The notes beneath the pieces were generated by a model that was not told the origin of the DNA, searched no databases, and worked only from the letters and a program-made list of their open reading frames with translations. A DNA stretch of 64,000 nucleotides. It comes from Methylobacillus sp. GTDB lineage: Bacteria > Pseudomonadota > Gammaproteobacteria > Burkholderiales > Methylophilaceae. How positions within the stretch are numbered: position 1 is the first letter of the stretch; each line of letters opens with the position of its first letter. The translations under genes were made by a program, and so were the position numbers. This document shows positions 8,812 through 24,307 of the stretch, in pieces. The stretch spans positions 33,833 to 97,832 of the forward strand of contig JAITML010000009.1 in the NCBI GenBank assembly GCA_031277395.1, written 5' to 3'.

Positions 8812-9945
8812 TTAGTGTGGGATCACCTGCGGTTGTTCCGGCGTTGTTTTGCTGGTCTGGATTTCCCCCAGTTCAGGCCGGAGCAGTTCGCCGTGCTCGA
8901 TTTTCTGCTTGATTTCCCCGACGGCAGTTTCCAGTCCGAGAAAACGTTCGGGCGTGGTCGGGTGTGTGGATTTCATGGTGATGGCCTTGGAATTGGTCGT
9001 CGCCATGCGTCGCCAGAAATTGGGGGCATCGCTGATGTCGTAATTCGCCAGCGCCATGAAATACAGACCCACATAGTCCGCCTCTTTCTCGAAATCGACG
9101 GAATACACGCCCGCTCCGATGGCGGAACCGGCACGCGAAAAATCACCGCCGGTATTGACGCCGCCCAGGGCCGCCGCAATATCGAGCAACAAGCCTGCAA
9201 TGCCGCCGACGGTGGAGTTGGTTTGCTGGGCATCAATATGCTTCATCGCGTTGTGCGCAAGCTCGTGGCTCACCACCAGCGCGACTTCCTCATCGCTGCG
9301 GAAGAACTCCATCATGCCCTTGTAGATCACGATCCTGCTCCCGTCGGCGTAGGCATTCTTCACGTCATCGGGCGACAGATCCACGCTGAAATCGCACGCC
9401 TGTTCGGGCATCATGGACAGCTTGATTTCCTCGGTGCCGCGCTGCACCGTGAATTCCACCGGCACGCCGAGCTTGCCCTCAGCCGCGATTTTTTCGTTGA
9501 AGCGGGCTATCGTGTCCTTGCCGATCGAGGGTATCCAGCCATTGACCGAGCGCACAATATCGCCTTCCTTCATTCCGGCCTGATACGCCACTGAGCCGGG
9601 CGCGACGCTCGCGACAGTGGGCGTGGTGTCGATGCCGAAACCTGCTGCGACAACATCCCGCCACTCCTTGCCGAAATTTTCCTGCGTCCATGCGGTGAAA
9701 CCGTAGTACGGCGCGACCTTGTCGCCGCACAACTCCCTGCCACTCACAACAATGCGCGAAGCCACTCCCTGCAAGCGCCGGTAGGATTGCACGTATTCAT
9801 TGATCACCATTTCGCGTTGCTTGCGCGTTTCTTCCTGCGCGCGAGTGTCGTCCACCTGGGGGACGCGAGTTTGCGGAGCGACGCAAGCAGTGAGTGCGAC
9901 AGGTACAAGCAACGCGAGCAGACGCGCGGGAGAGCGGAGTTTCAT
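8812..9945 (-). CDS. Lipoprotein M48-family metalloprotease with PDZ domain
   Basis: This 377-residue protein starts with a lipoprotein signal ending LTAC (lipid-modified Cys21), so it is anchored on the periplasmic side. A PDZ domain follows at about residues 105-180 (SVAPGSVAYQAGMKEGDIVR), then an M48 zinc protease domain with HELAH at 227-231 and a third ligand in the FEKEAD segment near residue 286. The catalytic site looks intact. Relatives such as BepA and LoiP act in outer-membrane protein quality control. A PDZ domain in front of the protease domain could select substrates. The substrate here is unknown. A TATAGT hexamer about 45 bases upstream could be its -10 box. Confidence 0.85.
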   Translation of the reverse strand: MKLRSPARLLALLVPVALTACVAPQTRVPQVDDTRAQEETRKQREMVINEYVQSYRRLQGVASRIVVSGRELCGDKVAPYYGFTAWTQENFGKEWRDVVAAGFGIDTTPTVASVAPGSVAYQAGMKEGDIVRSVNGWIPSIGKDTIARFNEKIAAEGKLGVPVEFTVQRGTEEIKLSMMPEQACDFSVDLSPDDVKNAYADGSRIVIYKGMMEFFRSDEEVALVVSHELAHNAMKHIDAQQTNSTVGGIAGLLLDIAAALGGVNTGGDFSRAGSAIGAGVYSVDFEKEADYVGLYFMALANYDISDAPNFWRRMATTNSKAITMKSTHPTTPERFLGLETAVGEIKQKIEHGELLRPELGEIQTSKTTPEQPQVIPH

Positions 9946-10036
9946 TGAAATTTCCTTGGCATGTCGCCGAAATAACAGGATAAAAATATACCTATACTAT
10001 AGCACGGCGACCGGAGAGGAAAACAAGACCAAAGAA

Positions 10037-10393
10037 TCAAGGCGAACGCGATTGCGGGACGGATTCTGCCTGTTCGCCGGGAGCAGATGACGCTGGCGGC
10101 ACGGATGGCAGACCGCTTCCATCCATCATCTGATAAAACACCTCGTCCTGCTTGATCATGCCGAGTTCGCTGCGCGCGCGTTCTTCAATCGCAGCGTAGC
10201 CCTGTTTGAGGTCGCGCACTTCAGCGTCCACGGTGTCGTTGCGAATCTTGAGGGTGGTATTGGTTTCTTTTTGTTTGTCGATTTGCTGATTAAGATCCCA
10301 CACGCGCAGCCAACTGCCTTTGCCGAGCCACAATGGATATTGCAGCAATGCGATAAGCGCGACGAACAGGATAGTCAGCCAGCGCATGGACAT
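10037..10393 (-). CDS. ftsB: Cell division protein FtsB
   Basis: This 118-residue protein has a single N-terminal membrane helix ([19 protein letters not shown]) followed by a coiled coil (residues about 28-70) and the conserved [15 protein letters not shown] segment. FtsB joins FtsL and FtsQ in the divisome at mid-cell. It lies 8 bases after eno, as in many proteobacteria. The C-terminal 25 residues are rich in Pro and Ser and look disordered. Either Met1 or Met3 could be the start; neither has a strong ribosome binding site. Confidence 0.9.
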   Translation of the reverse strand: MSMRWLTILFVALIALLQYPLWLGKGSWLRVWDLNQQIDKQKETNTTLKIRNDTVDAEVRDLKQGYAAIEERARSELGMIKQDEVFYQMMDGSGLPSVPPASSAPGEQAESVPQSRSP

Positions 10394-10401
10394 GAGGAAA
10401 C

Positions 10402-11697
<1,296 letters not shown>

Positions 11698-11706
11698 TTA
11701 TGCAAG

Positions 11707-14676
<2,970 letters not shown>

Positions 14677-15804
14677 TCAATGAAAAAAATCCTTGCACTT
14701 CTCCAGCCATGATTTTGTTCGCGGACTGTGCTTGCCCGCATCCTGCTGATTGATTTCCTCCAGTTCCCGCAGCAATTCTTTTTGGCGTTCGGTGAGTTTG
14801 ACCGGAGTTTCCACCGTAACGTGACACATGAGATCGCCGTAGTCATTGCCGCGTAGAGCTTTAATACCTTTGCCACGCAAACGGAAGACGGCGCCGGTTT
14901 GAGTTTCGGCGGGAATTTTGATTTTGGCGTGACCTTCCAGCGTGGGAACTTCAATTTCGCCGCCCAGAGCCGCCGTGCTGAAACTGATCGGCATTTCGCA
15001 ATGCAGATCGGCGCCATCGCGCTGGAACACCGCGTGTTGCTTGAGATGCACAACCACATAAAGATCGCCCGGCGGGCCGCCGTTGACACCAGCCTCGCCT
15101 TCGCCGGACAAGCGGATGCGATCACCGTCATTGACGCCGGCAGGAATTTTTACCGACAGTGTTTTGTGTTGCTTGACGCGGCCGTCACCGTGACAAGTGG
15201 AACAAGGTTCTTCAACCATTTTTCCGCTGCCGTGGCATTTGGGGCAGGTTTGCTGTATCGAGAAAAATCCCTGTTGCATACGTACCTGGCCATGACCGCC
15301 ACAGGTGGTACAGGTGACCGGATTGGTGCCGGGTTTCGCGCCGCTGCCGTGACAGGTTTCGCATTGCGCCATGACCGGAATGCGGATCTTGGTTTCGGTA
15401 CCGTGCGCGGCGTCTTCGAGCGTAAGCTCCATGTTGTAACGCAAATCCGCGCCGCGATAAACATTGGAACGACCGCCGTTGCGTCCGCCAAAAATATCGC
15501 CAAAAATATCGGAGAAGGCATCGGCGAAACCGCCCGCGCCAAAACCACCCTGACCAAAACCGCCGCCCATGCCCTGCGAATCAACACCGGCGTGACCATG
15601 CTGATCATAGGCCGCGCGTTTTTGCGCGTCGGTCAGAATATCCTTCGCTTCCGTGGCCTCCTTGAACTGCTCCTCCGCTTTCGGATTATCCGGATTGCGG
15701 TCGGGATGGTATTTCATCGCAAGTTTGCGATAGGCCTTTTTGATGTCCTCATCGGAAGCATCACGGTTGACGCCGAGGACTTCGTAATAATCACGTTTGC
15801 TCAT
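14677..15804 (-). CDS. dnaJ: Chaperone DnaJ (Hsp40)
   Basis: This 375-residue co-chaperone stimulates DnaK ATPase activity and delivers unfolded substrates. The J domain has HPD at residues 33-35. A Gly/Phe-rich linker ([14 protein letters not shown]) follows, then four CxxCxGxG zinc repeats ([32 protein letters not shown]) and the C-terminal substrate domain. The C-terminal end ([12 protein letters not shown]) is longer and more polar than in many homologues. It lies 60 bases after dnaK, with a hairpin in the gap. Confidence 0.97.
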   Translation of the reverse strand: MSKRDYYEVLGVNRDASDEDIKKAYRKLAMKYHPDRNPDNPKAEEQFKEATEAKDILTDAQKRAAYDQHGHAGVDSQGMGGGFGQGGFGAGGFADAFSDIFGDIFGGRNGGRSNVYRGADLRYNMELTLEDAAHGTETKIRIPVMAQCETCHGSGAKPGTNPVTCTTCGGHGQVRMQQGFFSIQQTCPKCHGSGKMVEEPCSTCHGDGRVKQHKTLSVKIPAGVNDGDRIRLSGEGEAGVNGGPPGDLYVVVHLKQHAVFQRDGADLHCEMPISFSTAALGGEIEVPTLEGHAKIKIPAETQTGAVFRLRGKGIKALRGNDYGDLMCHVTVETPVKLTERQKELLRELEEINQQDAGKHSPRTKSWLEKCKDFFH

Positions 15805-15823
15805 ATAGCCGTTCTAATGATTT

Positions 15824-15849
15824 TCCCTCTCCCGTTTCCGGGAGAGGGA
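15824..15849. repeat. Perfect hairpin between dnaK and dnaJ
   Basis: An 11-base perfect stem (TCCCTCTCCCG and its complement) closes on a 4-base loop. It lacks a T-run after it on the minus strand, so it is unlikely to be a full terminator. It may lower dnaJ expression relative to dnaK or protect mRNA ends. The CCCTCTCCC/GGGAGAGGG core resembles palindromes dispersed widely in proteobacteria. Confidence 0.65.
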
Positions 15850-15864
15850 TGATGACGAGGGGAC

Positions 15865-17793
<1,929 letters not shown>

Positions 17794-17896
17794 AGTTATA
17801 GTCCTTCAAAAAGTTGTGGAATTGCTACCCATGGTTGGCAAATGGGGATGGTGTTCCGGTTTTTCAAGTGGCGCGGGATCCAAATCCGCCTGCGCA

Positions 17897-18415
17897 TTAT
17901 TTCCCTTTCGCGACCATTACCAGTGCCGGTCGCAATACGCGATCATGCAGGGTGTAGCCTTTTTGCAGCACCTGCACCACGGTATTCGGCTCGGCATCGG
18001 ATTCCACCATGCCTATTGCCTGATGCTGGTGCGGATCGAATTTCTCGCCTAGCGGATCAACCACGGTGACATTGAATTTCTCGAATACATTGGTGAGCTG
18101 TTTCTGCGTGGCTTCCATGCCGCTCTTGTAACTCTCGACGGTGGAGGATTCGACCGCGAGCGCGGCATCCAGGCTATCCATCACGGAAAGCAGCTCGGAT
18201 GAAAATCTTTCCAGCGCGAACTTGCGCGCCTTGTCGGTTTCCTCCTGCGCGCGACGGCGGATATTCTCGGCTTCAGCCTTGGCATAAATCCAGGCATCGT
18301 GATGTTCCTGCGCCTTGCGCTCGGCTTCCTTGAGCAACTCCTCCACGGCAGGCGCGGCTTCGGCTTGCGGCTCATCCTGCGGATTTTCCGGCAGGATTTC
18401 TTCTTCTTGCGACAT
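17897..18415 (-). CDS. grpE: Nucleotide exchange factor GrpE
   Basis: This 172-residue protein releases ADP from DnaK. The N-terminus is acidic and disordered ([19 protein letters not shown]), followed by a long helix ([21 protein letters not shown] is its conserved part). The C-terminal beta domain has [15 protein letters not shown]. The ATG at 18415 is preferred over one 18 bases upstream because AAGGGAAG lies 5 bases before it. It heads grpE-dnaK-dnaJ; hrcA is found elsewhere in the window, beside hemH. Confidence 0.94.
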   Translation of the reverse strand: MSQEEEILPENPQDEPQAEAAPAVEELLKEAERKAQEHHDAWIYAKAEAENIRRRAQEETDKARKFALERFSSELLSVMDSLDAALAVESSTVESYKSGMEATQKQLTNVFEKFNVTVVDPLGEKFDPHQHQAIGMVESDAEPNTVVQVLQKGYTLHDRVLRPALVMVAKGK

Positions 18416-18452
18416 AGAAACTTCCCTTTGCATAACAGTTCAATAAGTACGC

Positions 18453-18480
18453 AGATAGTGGCGGTTTGTGATAAAACAAG
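18453..18480 (-). promoter_or_regulatory. Possible sigma-32 type heat-shock promoter for grpE
   Basis: On the minus strand CTTGTTT is followed after 13 bases by CACTATCT. The heat-shock consensus is CTTGAAA, 11-16 bases, CCCCATNT. Position and spacing are right for transcription into grpE, but the match is partial. No CIRCE element (the HrcA operator) is visible here. Confidence 0.35.
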
Positions 18481-18562
18481 TCCCGCGCCCGGAAAATTGC
18501 GTTTGGCCTATAATTCTTTTTTCTGATTTGTTTTAACAATCAAAAGCTTCAGGGAGCACGCC

Positions 18563-19339
18563 ATGAATTTCACCGAACACGCCCAGATCAATACGGCGCT
18601 CTACAAATTCGCCGAAGGCTATCTGGAAAAACGCGGCTGGTTCGAGAGCCTGGGCGGCATTCCGCGCAACAAAAGCGGCGTTGTTCCCTGGATCACCTAC
18701 CCGGCCTTTGTGCAGCTTGAGCGCATCGCTCGCGCCGATATGCGCGTATTTGAATACGGTTGTGGCGGATCGTCACTGTGGTGGGCATCCCGCGTCGCCG
18801 AGGTCATCAGCGTGGAACACAATGCGCAGTGGGCGGCGCAGGTAACACAGATCGCATTTCAAAATCTGAAAGTTGTCGTGCGTGAGATGAACGCGGAATA
18901 TTCCGTGGAAACACGCAATGCGATCGAACCATTTTTCGCGGACGCGCCCGAGCTTCCGGTCAGCGGAGATCAAGCGCACGACATCACGCACGGAATGATC
19001 AACGAGGCGTTTATCGCCTACGCCGCCGAAATCATGAACTACGAAAAACAGAGCTTCGATGTGGTGGTGGTTGATGGCATGGCGCGTGCGCTCACCGCCT
19101 GGCTCGCCGCGCAATACGTCAAACCGGACGGCATCATCGTTTTCGACAATTCAGATCGCTGGCAATATAACGCCGCATACCAGTTTTTGCACGAGGCGGG
19201 TTTCGCGCAAATTGATTTCTACGGCCCCGGCCCGGTCAATGCCGTGGAAACCTGCACCTCCATCTTTACCCGCGACCTCAGGATTTTCACCGCCAACATC
19301 GCCCGCCCGCGCGGCAATTTCGCCGACATCGGCTGGTGA
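18563..19339 (+). CDS. Class I SAM-dependent methyltransferase-like protein
   Basis: This 258-residue protein shows a Rossmann-type SAM-binding motif (MRVFEYGCGGSSLWWASR, residues about 54-71), then a conserved acidic position in VISVEHN and a later strand SFDVVVVDGMAR. The pattern fits proteins annotated as FkbM-like or class 24 methyltransferases found near LPS and glycan genes. The substrate is not evident. It lies between the divergent grpE and the converging waaC. A membership in LPS modification is only suggested by position. The ATG is preceded by CAGGGAGC. Confidence 0.6.
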   Translation: MNFTEHAQINTALYKFAEGYLEKRGWFESLGGIPRNKSGVVPWITYPAFVQLERIARADMRVFEYGCGGSSLWWASRVAEVISVEHNAQWAAQVTQIAFQNLKVVVREMNAEYSVETRNAIEPFFADAPELPVSGDQAHDITHGMINEAFIAYAAEIMNYEKQSFDVVVVDGMARALTAWLAAQYVKPDGIIVFDNSDRWQYNAAYQFLHEAGFAQIDFYGPGPVNAVETCTSIFTRDLRIFTANIARPRGNFADIGW

Positions 19340-19385
19340 TATTGAATACCGCCATTACGAACACGAAACAACTTCGCCGGACAAA

Positions 19386-20348
19386 TCAGGCCAGAACCTG
19401 ATTCAAACCCGCAACAGCTTCTTCAACCGTCGGCACCACGCCTTTTCCACCCACGGTAAGCGCATATGCGCCGGCAGGCGGACAGGTTCCGGCCTGCCAG
19501 ATTTCGGTATCACAGAAAATCGCGAGTACAGGTTTGCCCAAACCAACCGCAAGGTGCATGAGACCGGTATCCAGCCCGATCACGATGCCCGCGCCTTGCA
19601 GCAGATGGGCAAGCTGCGTGAGCGTCATGCGCGGCAGTACCTGACAATCCGGCACTGCGGCGGCAATTTCCTGCGCGCGCGAATGCTCCTCCTCATTACC
19701 CCACGGCAGCAGTATGGCTGGATGCGTTTGCGCAAGCTCACGGCAAAACGCGATCCAATGTTCCACCGGCCACAACTTGGCCGCACGCGCAGTACCGTGC
19801 AGCAGCACCGCATAGGGCGCGGGCGGCGTAAAAGGCAATGTGGCGGGCGGCAATTGCAGATCGTAGCGCGGCGGCGTATCGGGCAGCGCATAACCCAGCG
19901 CGTGCGCGGCGAGCAAACGATTGCGCGTGACCGCGTGCAAATTGCGCGGAATGTCATGCGGATGGGTATAGAGCCATCCGGCCACGGCTTCGCGCGCAGT
20001 TCGGCGATCCTGTCCATGCGAAGGGCTGCGCGACCAACGGGAGATCAGCGCGCTTTTAAGCAGCCCCTGGGTATCGAGTACCGCGTCGTAACGTTCAGAT
20101 TCAAGTGCGCGGCGAAAGGCCGAAAACTCGCGCCACGACTGGCAACTGCCCAAGTTGCGCTTCCAGCGCCGCATATTCACCGGGATGATGCGCGCGACTT
20201 CGGTATTCATACGCGCGATTTCGACAAAGCTCTCCTCCACCACCCAATCGATGACGGCATCCGGGAAGCGCTGACGAATATCGGCGATCATGGGCATGTT
20301 GTGCACGAGATCGCCCATGGACGAGGTTTTGACGAGCAGGAGTCGCAT
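19386..20348 (-). CDS. waaC: LPS heptosyltransferase I
   Basis: This 320-residue GT9-family enzyme adds the first heptose to Kdo of the LPS inner core, using ADP-heptose at the inner membrane. The start is placed at ATG 20348, giving the family N-terminus MRLLLVKTSSMGDLVHNMP; a longer frame would add 17 unlikely residues. Conserved parts include the ADP-heptose site VIGLDTGLMHLAVGLGKP near the C-terminus. It is transcribed towards the methyltransferase-like gene, away from the other core genes. Confidence 0.93.
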   Translation of the reverse strand: MRLLLVKTSSMGDLVHNMPMIADIRQRFPDAVIDWVVEESFVEIARMNTEVARIIPVNMRRWKRNLGSCQSWREFSAFRRALESERYDAVLDTQGLLKSALISRWSRSPSHGQDRRTAREAVAGWLYTHPHDIPRNLHAVTRNRLLAAHALGYALPDTPPRYDLQLPPATLPFTPPAPYAVLLHGTARAAKLWPVEHWIAFCRELAQTHPAILLPWGNEEEHSRAQEIAAAVPDCQVLPRMTLTQLAHLLQGAGIVIGLDTGLMHLAVGLGKPVLAIFCDTEIWQAGTCPPAGAYALTVGGKGVVPTVEEAVAGLNQVLA

Positions 20349-20460
20349 AGCAACGCATTTTCTCACAGAAAGCCGCGCGATTTGATAAGCTTGCGCCAAG
20401 GGATCTCCGCGCGAATCATTCTTCAGGATTCATGCAGAGATCCCCCAACTGGAGCACAAA

Positions 20461-20721
20461 ATGAAAATACTCGTCACCGGCACCGCCGGTTTCATCGGCA
20501 ACGAGCTTGCGATCCGCCTGCTTGAACGCGGCGACGAAATCATGGGCGTGGATAACGTCAATGATTATTACGACGTGCGGCTCAAGGAAGCGCGGCTTGC
20601 GCGCGTCAAGTCACACCCTGCCTTCACCGAAGCGCGCATCGCCCTGCATGATCGCGCCGCGACGGAAGATGGGTTGGGCAGGTTTGTGGAATGGTATCGG
20701 AGTTTTTACGACATTCACTAA
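20461..20721 (+). pseudogene. Remnant of a UDP-glucuronate 4-epimerase-type gene, internally deleted
   Basis: The 86-codon frame has a good N-terminus of an NAD-dependent sugar epimerase (MKILVTGTAGFIGNELAIRL, then VDNVNDYYDVRLKEARL) up to about residue 67. It then jumps directly to what looks like the last residues of the same family (DGLGRFVEWYRSFY). Intact relatives have about 335 residues, so roughly 250 residues, including the catalytic Tyr-Lys pair, are missing and the two ends stay in frame. It cannot be an active epimerase. A start and ribosome binding region are retained, so a short peptide might still be made. Confidence 0.8.
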
Positions 20722-20818
20722 CACGCCCTGCCCCTTGCTGCGCAACAAGGAAACCGCCAAACCCGGGCAAGCTGACACTGTTTCGCATACAATTCCTACT
20801 TTTCCGATATCCGGCCAC

Positions 20819-21967
20819 ATGAAGTTCGCTTTCATCATCTTCAAGTATTTCCCGTTCGGCGGCGTGCAGCGCGACATGTTGCGCATTGCGCGTGAGAGCG
20901 TGAAGCTGGGACATGAGGTGCATATTTTTACGGGTTACTGGGAGGGCGAAATAGCGCAGGAACAGGGTCTGCATCCGCACATCATCGAGGCGAGCGGCTG
21001 GTTCAATCATTGGCGTTATCGCGACTTCATCAGCAAGGTCGAAGCGCTTCTCGACGCCGGAAATTTTGATCTGGTGGTCGGCTTCAACCGGATGCCGGAG
21101 CTGGATGCGTATTTTCAGGCCGATCCATGCTTTCTCGAACGCACCGCTCATGCGCGACCACCGCTTTATCGCCTGACCGGGCGCTACCGCTTTTTCGCGG
21201 AGAGTGAGGCGGCGGTTTTCGGGCGCGATTCGAAATGCGAAATTCTGCTGCTTTCGCCTTCCGAAAAATTGGTGTTCCAGCATTGGTACGGCACGCCTGA
21301 TGAACGCTTTCATCTCCTTCCACTCACCATCCCGGCAGATCGCTTCGGGCTGGGCGATAGAGAAAAATTGCGTGCAGAGGTGCGTGCAGAATTTGGTTTC
21401 AAAACAGACGACCATGTGGTCTTGATGGTCGGCTCCGCCTTCAAGCGCAAGGGCTTGGATCGCGCAATACAAGCTGTCGCGGCCTTGCCCGATGCGCTCA
21501 AAACGCGCACCCGATTGCTGGCTGTGGGGCAGGATGATCCTCTGCCATTCCTCAAATTGGCGCGATCACTGGACGTAAACAAGCAACTGCATATTGCAGC
21601 CGAGGGACGTAATGATATTTCGCGTCTCATGCAGGCATCTGATTTGCTGGTACATCCTGCGTACAGCGAGGCTGCTGGACTGGTGTTGATCGAATCCATG
21701 GCTTCCGGCTTGCCTGTGCTCGCAAGCGCCGAATGCGGCTATGCATTTCATGTGCGCGAATCGGGCGCAGGAGACGTAACGGCCACACCGTTTGATCAGC
21801 AGGATTTCAACCGGCAACTCGCGGACATGCTGACTTCCCCCCTGCTGCCCGCATGGCGTGACAACGCATTGCGCTATGCCGCAAACATCATGACCGCCAA
21901 TGACGGCGGCGCAGAAGCGCGATTGCTGGAAACACTCGCGCAACGCAAAAAGGAACACGCGCAATGA
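20819..21967 (+). CDS. waaG: LPS core glucosyltransferase I (WaaG, GT4)
   Basis: This 382-residue GT4 enzyme adds the first hexose to the heptose region of LPS core. The start ATG at 20819 gives the WaaG-type N-terminus MKFAFIIFKYFPFGGVQRDM. The C-terminal donor site shows HPAYSEAAGLVLIESMASGLPVLAS with the expected E-x7-E spacing. An upstream in-frame region is open but is not conserved sequence. The gene is followed by waaP with a 4-base overlap (ATGA), as in many LPS core loci. Confidence 0.92.
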   Translation: MKFAFIIFKYFPFGGVQRDMLRIARESVKLGHEVHIFTGYWEGEIAQEQGLHPHIIEASGWFNHWRYRDFISKVEALLDAGNFDLVVGFNRMPELDAYFQADPCFLERTAHARPPLYRLTGRYRFFAESEAAVFGRDSKCEILLLSPSEKLVFQHWYGTPDERFHLLPLTIPADRFGLGDREKLRAEVRAEFGFKTDDHVVLMVGSAFKRKGLDRAIQAVAALPDALKTRTRLLAVGQDDPLPFLKLARSLDVNKQLHIAAEGRNDISRLMQASDLLVHPAYSEAAGLVLIESMASGLPVLASAECGYAFHVRESGAGDVTATPFDQQDFNRQLADMLTSPLLPAWRDNALRYAANIMTANDGGAEARLLETLAQRKKEHAQ

Positions 21968-22833
21968 GCTGCGAAACGCTCGTAATTCCCGATGATTTCG
22001 CGCAAGCCTTGGGCGGCGGCGACGTGTTTGACCGCATCATGCATTTGCAGGGTGAAATTTTTCGCGACGTGCCCACACGCAAAACCTTGCGCTTCCAGCT
22101 CAATGGAAAATTCTATTTCGCAAAACTGCACAGCGGCGTGGGCTGGCGCGAGATTTTCAAGAATCTGCTGACCTTGCGCTTGCCGGTCACAAGCGCCGCG
22201 ACGGAATGGAACGCGATCAAGCGGCTGAACGCGCTGGGCATTCCGACCACCCCGCTCATCGCTTACGGTAGTCGCGGATGCAGCCCGGCGTCGCGGCAAT
22301 CCTTTGTCATTACGGAAGATTTGGGCGACATCGTCTCACTCGAAGATTTTTGCCGCGACTGGCCAAGCTTGCCGCCTCCACTGTCACTCAAACGCGCGCT
22401 GCTGCGGCGCGTGGCTGAAATTTCCGCGACACTGCACGATCACGGCCTCAATCACCGCGATTATTACATCTGCCACTTGTGCCTCGACAAACCACGGTTG
22501 CAGATCGGCGAAATTCATCTTTATGTCATTGATCTGCATCGCATGCAGTCACGCCGGAAAACACCAACAACGGCGCGCATGAAAGACATGGCCGCGCTGT
22601 ATTTTTCCGCGCTCGACATCGGCCTCACGCGCCGCGATTGCCTGCGTTTTCTGAAGTGGTATCGACGCGGGCGAGCGCGTGATATTCTGCGCGACGAAGC
22701 AGGTTTCTGGAAACAGGTGGATCAACGCGCCCGCAAGCTTTATCACAAATACCACGACCGCTGGCCGACCACACCATTTGACCGGCAGCCAGAGGTCGGC
22801 CACAACCACTCAATCAACCATGACAGCGCTTGA
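21964..22833 (+). CDS. waaP: LPS core heptose(I) kinase WaaP
   Basis: This 289-residue kinase phosphorylates heptose I of the inner core, which stabilises the outer membrane. Family features seen are the lysine in FYFAKLHSGVGWREIFKNL, the acidic partner in ATEWNAIKRL, the catalytic loop HGLNHRDYYICHLCLD and the DFG-like VIDLHRM. Its start overlaps waaG by 4 bases, and its last 14 bases overlap the next kinase gene in another frame. WaaP is essential in Pseudomonas aeruginosa. Confidence 0.92.
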   Translation: MSCETLVIPDDFAQALGGGDVFDRIMHLQGEIFRDVPTRKTLRFQLNGKFYFAKLHSGVGWREIFKNLLTLRLPVTSAATEWNAIKRLNALGIPTTPLIAYGSRGCSPASRQSFVITEDLGDIVSLEDFCRDWPSLPPPLSLKRALLRRVAEISATLHDHGLNHRDYYICHLCLDKPRLQIGEIHLYVIDLHRMQSRRKTPTTARMKDMAALYFSALDIGLTRRDCLRFLKWYRRGRARDILRDEAGFWKQVDQRARKLYHKYHDRWPTTPFDRQPEVGHNHSINHDSA

Positions 22834-24307
22834 ACATATCAGCCGCGAAGGCGGAGAAAACTTCGAAGTGGCGCTGGAACAGGCGCCGCCGCTGCAATGC
22901 CAACAGATCGCACGCCGCGTTCCGGGGCGTCGTGTCGTATGCAGCGCGACTTGGCAGGGACGCGCGGTTTACGCCAAGCTTTTCATCGGCGAAAAAGCGG
23001 TGCGCTACGCAAACCGCGATGCGCGTGGCGCGAAGGCGCTTATGGAGAGCGGACTGTCCACGCCGGAGCTGCTGCATCAGGGTGCAATTGCCGGAGAGCA
23101 GGGACAGGTGCTGATCTTTGCCTTCGTGCCGGAAAGCCGCAATCTCGAAGAAGTCTGGAACGCCGCCGACCTTCACCAACGCCATGCTCTCGCCGATAAA
23201 TTGATACGCACCGTGGCCGCGCATCACACCGCCGGAGTAATGCAAACGGATTTGTATCTGCGCAATTTTCTGCTGGCAGCCGACGTGATTTACACGCTGG
23301 ATGGCGATGGCATACGCATATATCCCGAAGGTGTATCGCGTGAGTTGGCGCTGGAAAATTTCGCGCTGCTGCTTTCCAAACTCAACGCGCCGGATGACGC
23401 GCGCACGGCAGAATGGCTCGCGCTCTACGCGCAAGCTCGCGGTTGGGACGAGCCTGTTCTTCTGGAAGAATTGCAAACGCGCGTACGCGCGGTGCGCTAC
23501 CAAACAGTACAAAAATTTGTTGCGCGCAAGGTGTTGCGTGATTGCACGGATATTTTCGTGGAGCGGCGTTTCGACCGCTATCTCGCCGTGGTGCGGGCGG
23601 AAATGGACGATGACCTGAAACGTGTCATCGACAATCCCGACAGTTTTTTTCAGGCGCCGGACAGCGCATATCTCAAGCGTGGCAAAACCTGCACGATTAT
23701 TCTGGCGCAATCCGGCGCGCGCCGCGTGGTCATCAAGCGGTACAATATCAAGAATTTCCGGCACGCCATCAGCCGCGCATGGCGACCTTCGCGCGCGAGT
23801 GTTTCGTGGTCGAACGCGCACATGCTGCGCGCGTTTGAAATCCCCACGCCCATACCGCTCGCCTTGATTGAGCGGCGCTGGGGTGTGTTGCGGCGCGAGG
23901 CATGGCTGCTGATGTCCTATGCCGAAGGGCCGGATATCGCGGATGTGCTTGCCGATGGCTTCTTGAGCGAGGAACAAAAGCGGGACATCGCGCTGCGTGC
24001 GGCGAATTTGCTGCACCAGTTGCGTCTGCTGCGCATTGAGCATGGCGACATGAAAGCGACCAATATCAAGTGGGTAAACGGCGCGCCTTTGCTGCTTGAT
24101 CTTGATGCGATGAAACTGCATCGTGACGAGAAGCAATTTGCCCGACGTCACATGCGCGATTTGCGGCGTTTTCTGAAAAACTGGAAGAAGACGCCCGATA
24201 TTTTGACCATGGTGAAATCCGCGCTGATACTGGCCTACGGTGATGATCCGTTGCTGGCGCAGATTGGTGTAAAAAAGGCAGTCGAAACAACAAGCGAAAA
24301 ATTATGA
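22820..24307 (+). CDS. Double-domain WaaP/InaA-type LPS kinase
   Basis: The ATG at 22820 gives 495 residues that read as two lipopolysaccharide-kinase-like domains in tandem. The first has YAKLFIGEKAVRYANRDARG, then MQTDLYLRNFLL and IYTLDGDG. The second has VVIKRYNIKNFRHAISRAW, then IEHGDMKATNIKW and LLLDLDAMKLHR. The second catalytic loop looks the better preserved; the first lacks the usual His-Gly before the aspartate. Proteins of this kind lie between waaP and the carbamoyltransferase gene in the Pseudomonas core locus (the PA5006 type). It probably phosphorylates core heptose, but which position is unknown. Confidence 0.75.
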   Translation: MTALEHISREGGENFEVALEQAPPLQCQQIARRVPGRRVVCSATWQGRAVYAKLFIGEKAVRYANRDARGAKALMESGLSTPELLHQGAIAGEQGQVLIFAFVPESRNLEEVWNAADLHQRHALADKLIRTVAAHHTAGVMQTDLYLRNFLLAADVIYTLDGDGIRIYPEGVSRELALENFALLLSKLNAPDDARTAEWLALYAQARGWDEPVLLEELQTRVRAVRYQTVQKFVARKVLRDCTDIFVERRFDRYLAVVRAEMDDDLKRVIDNPDSFFQAPDSAYLKRGKTCTIILAQSGARRVVIKRYNIKNFRHAISRAWRPSRASVSWSNAHMLRAFEIPTPIPLALIERRWGVLRREAWLLMSYAEGPDIADVLADGFLSEEQKRDIALRAANLLHQLRLLRIEHGDMKATNIKWVNGAPLLLDLDAMKLHRDEKQFARRHMRDLRRFLKNWKKTPDILTMVKSALILAYGDDPLLAQIGVKKAVETTSEKL

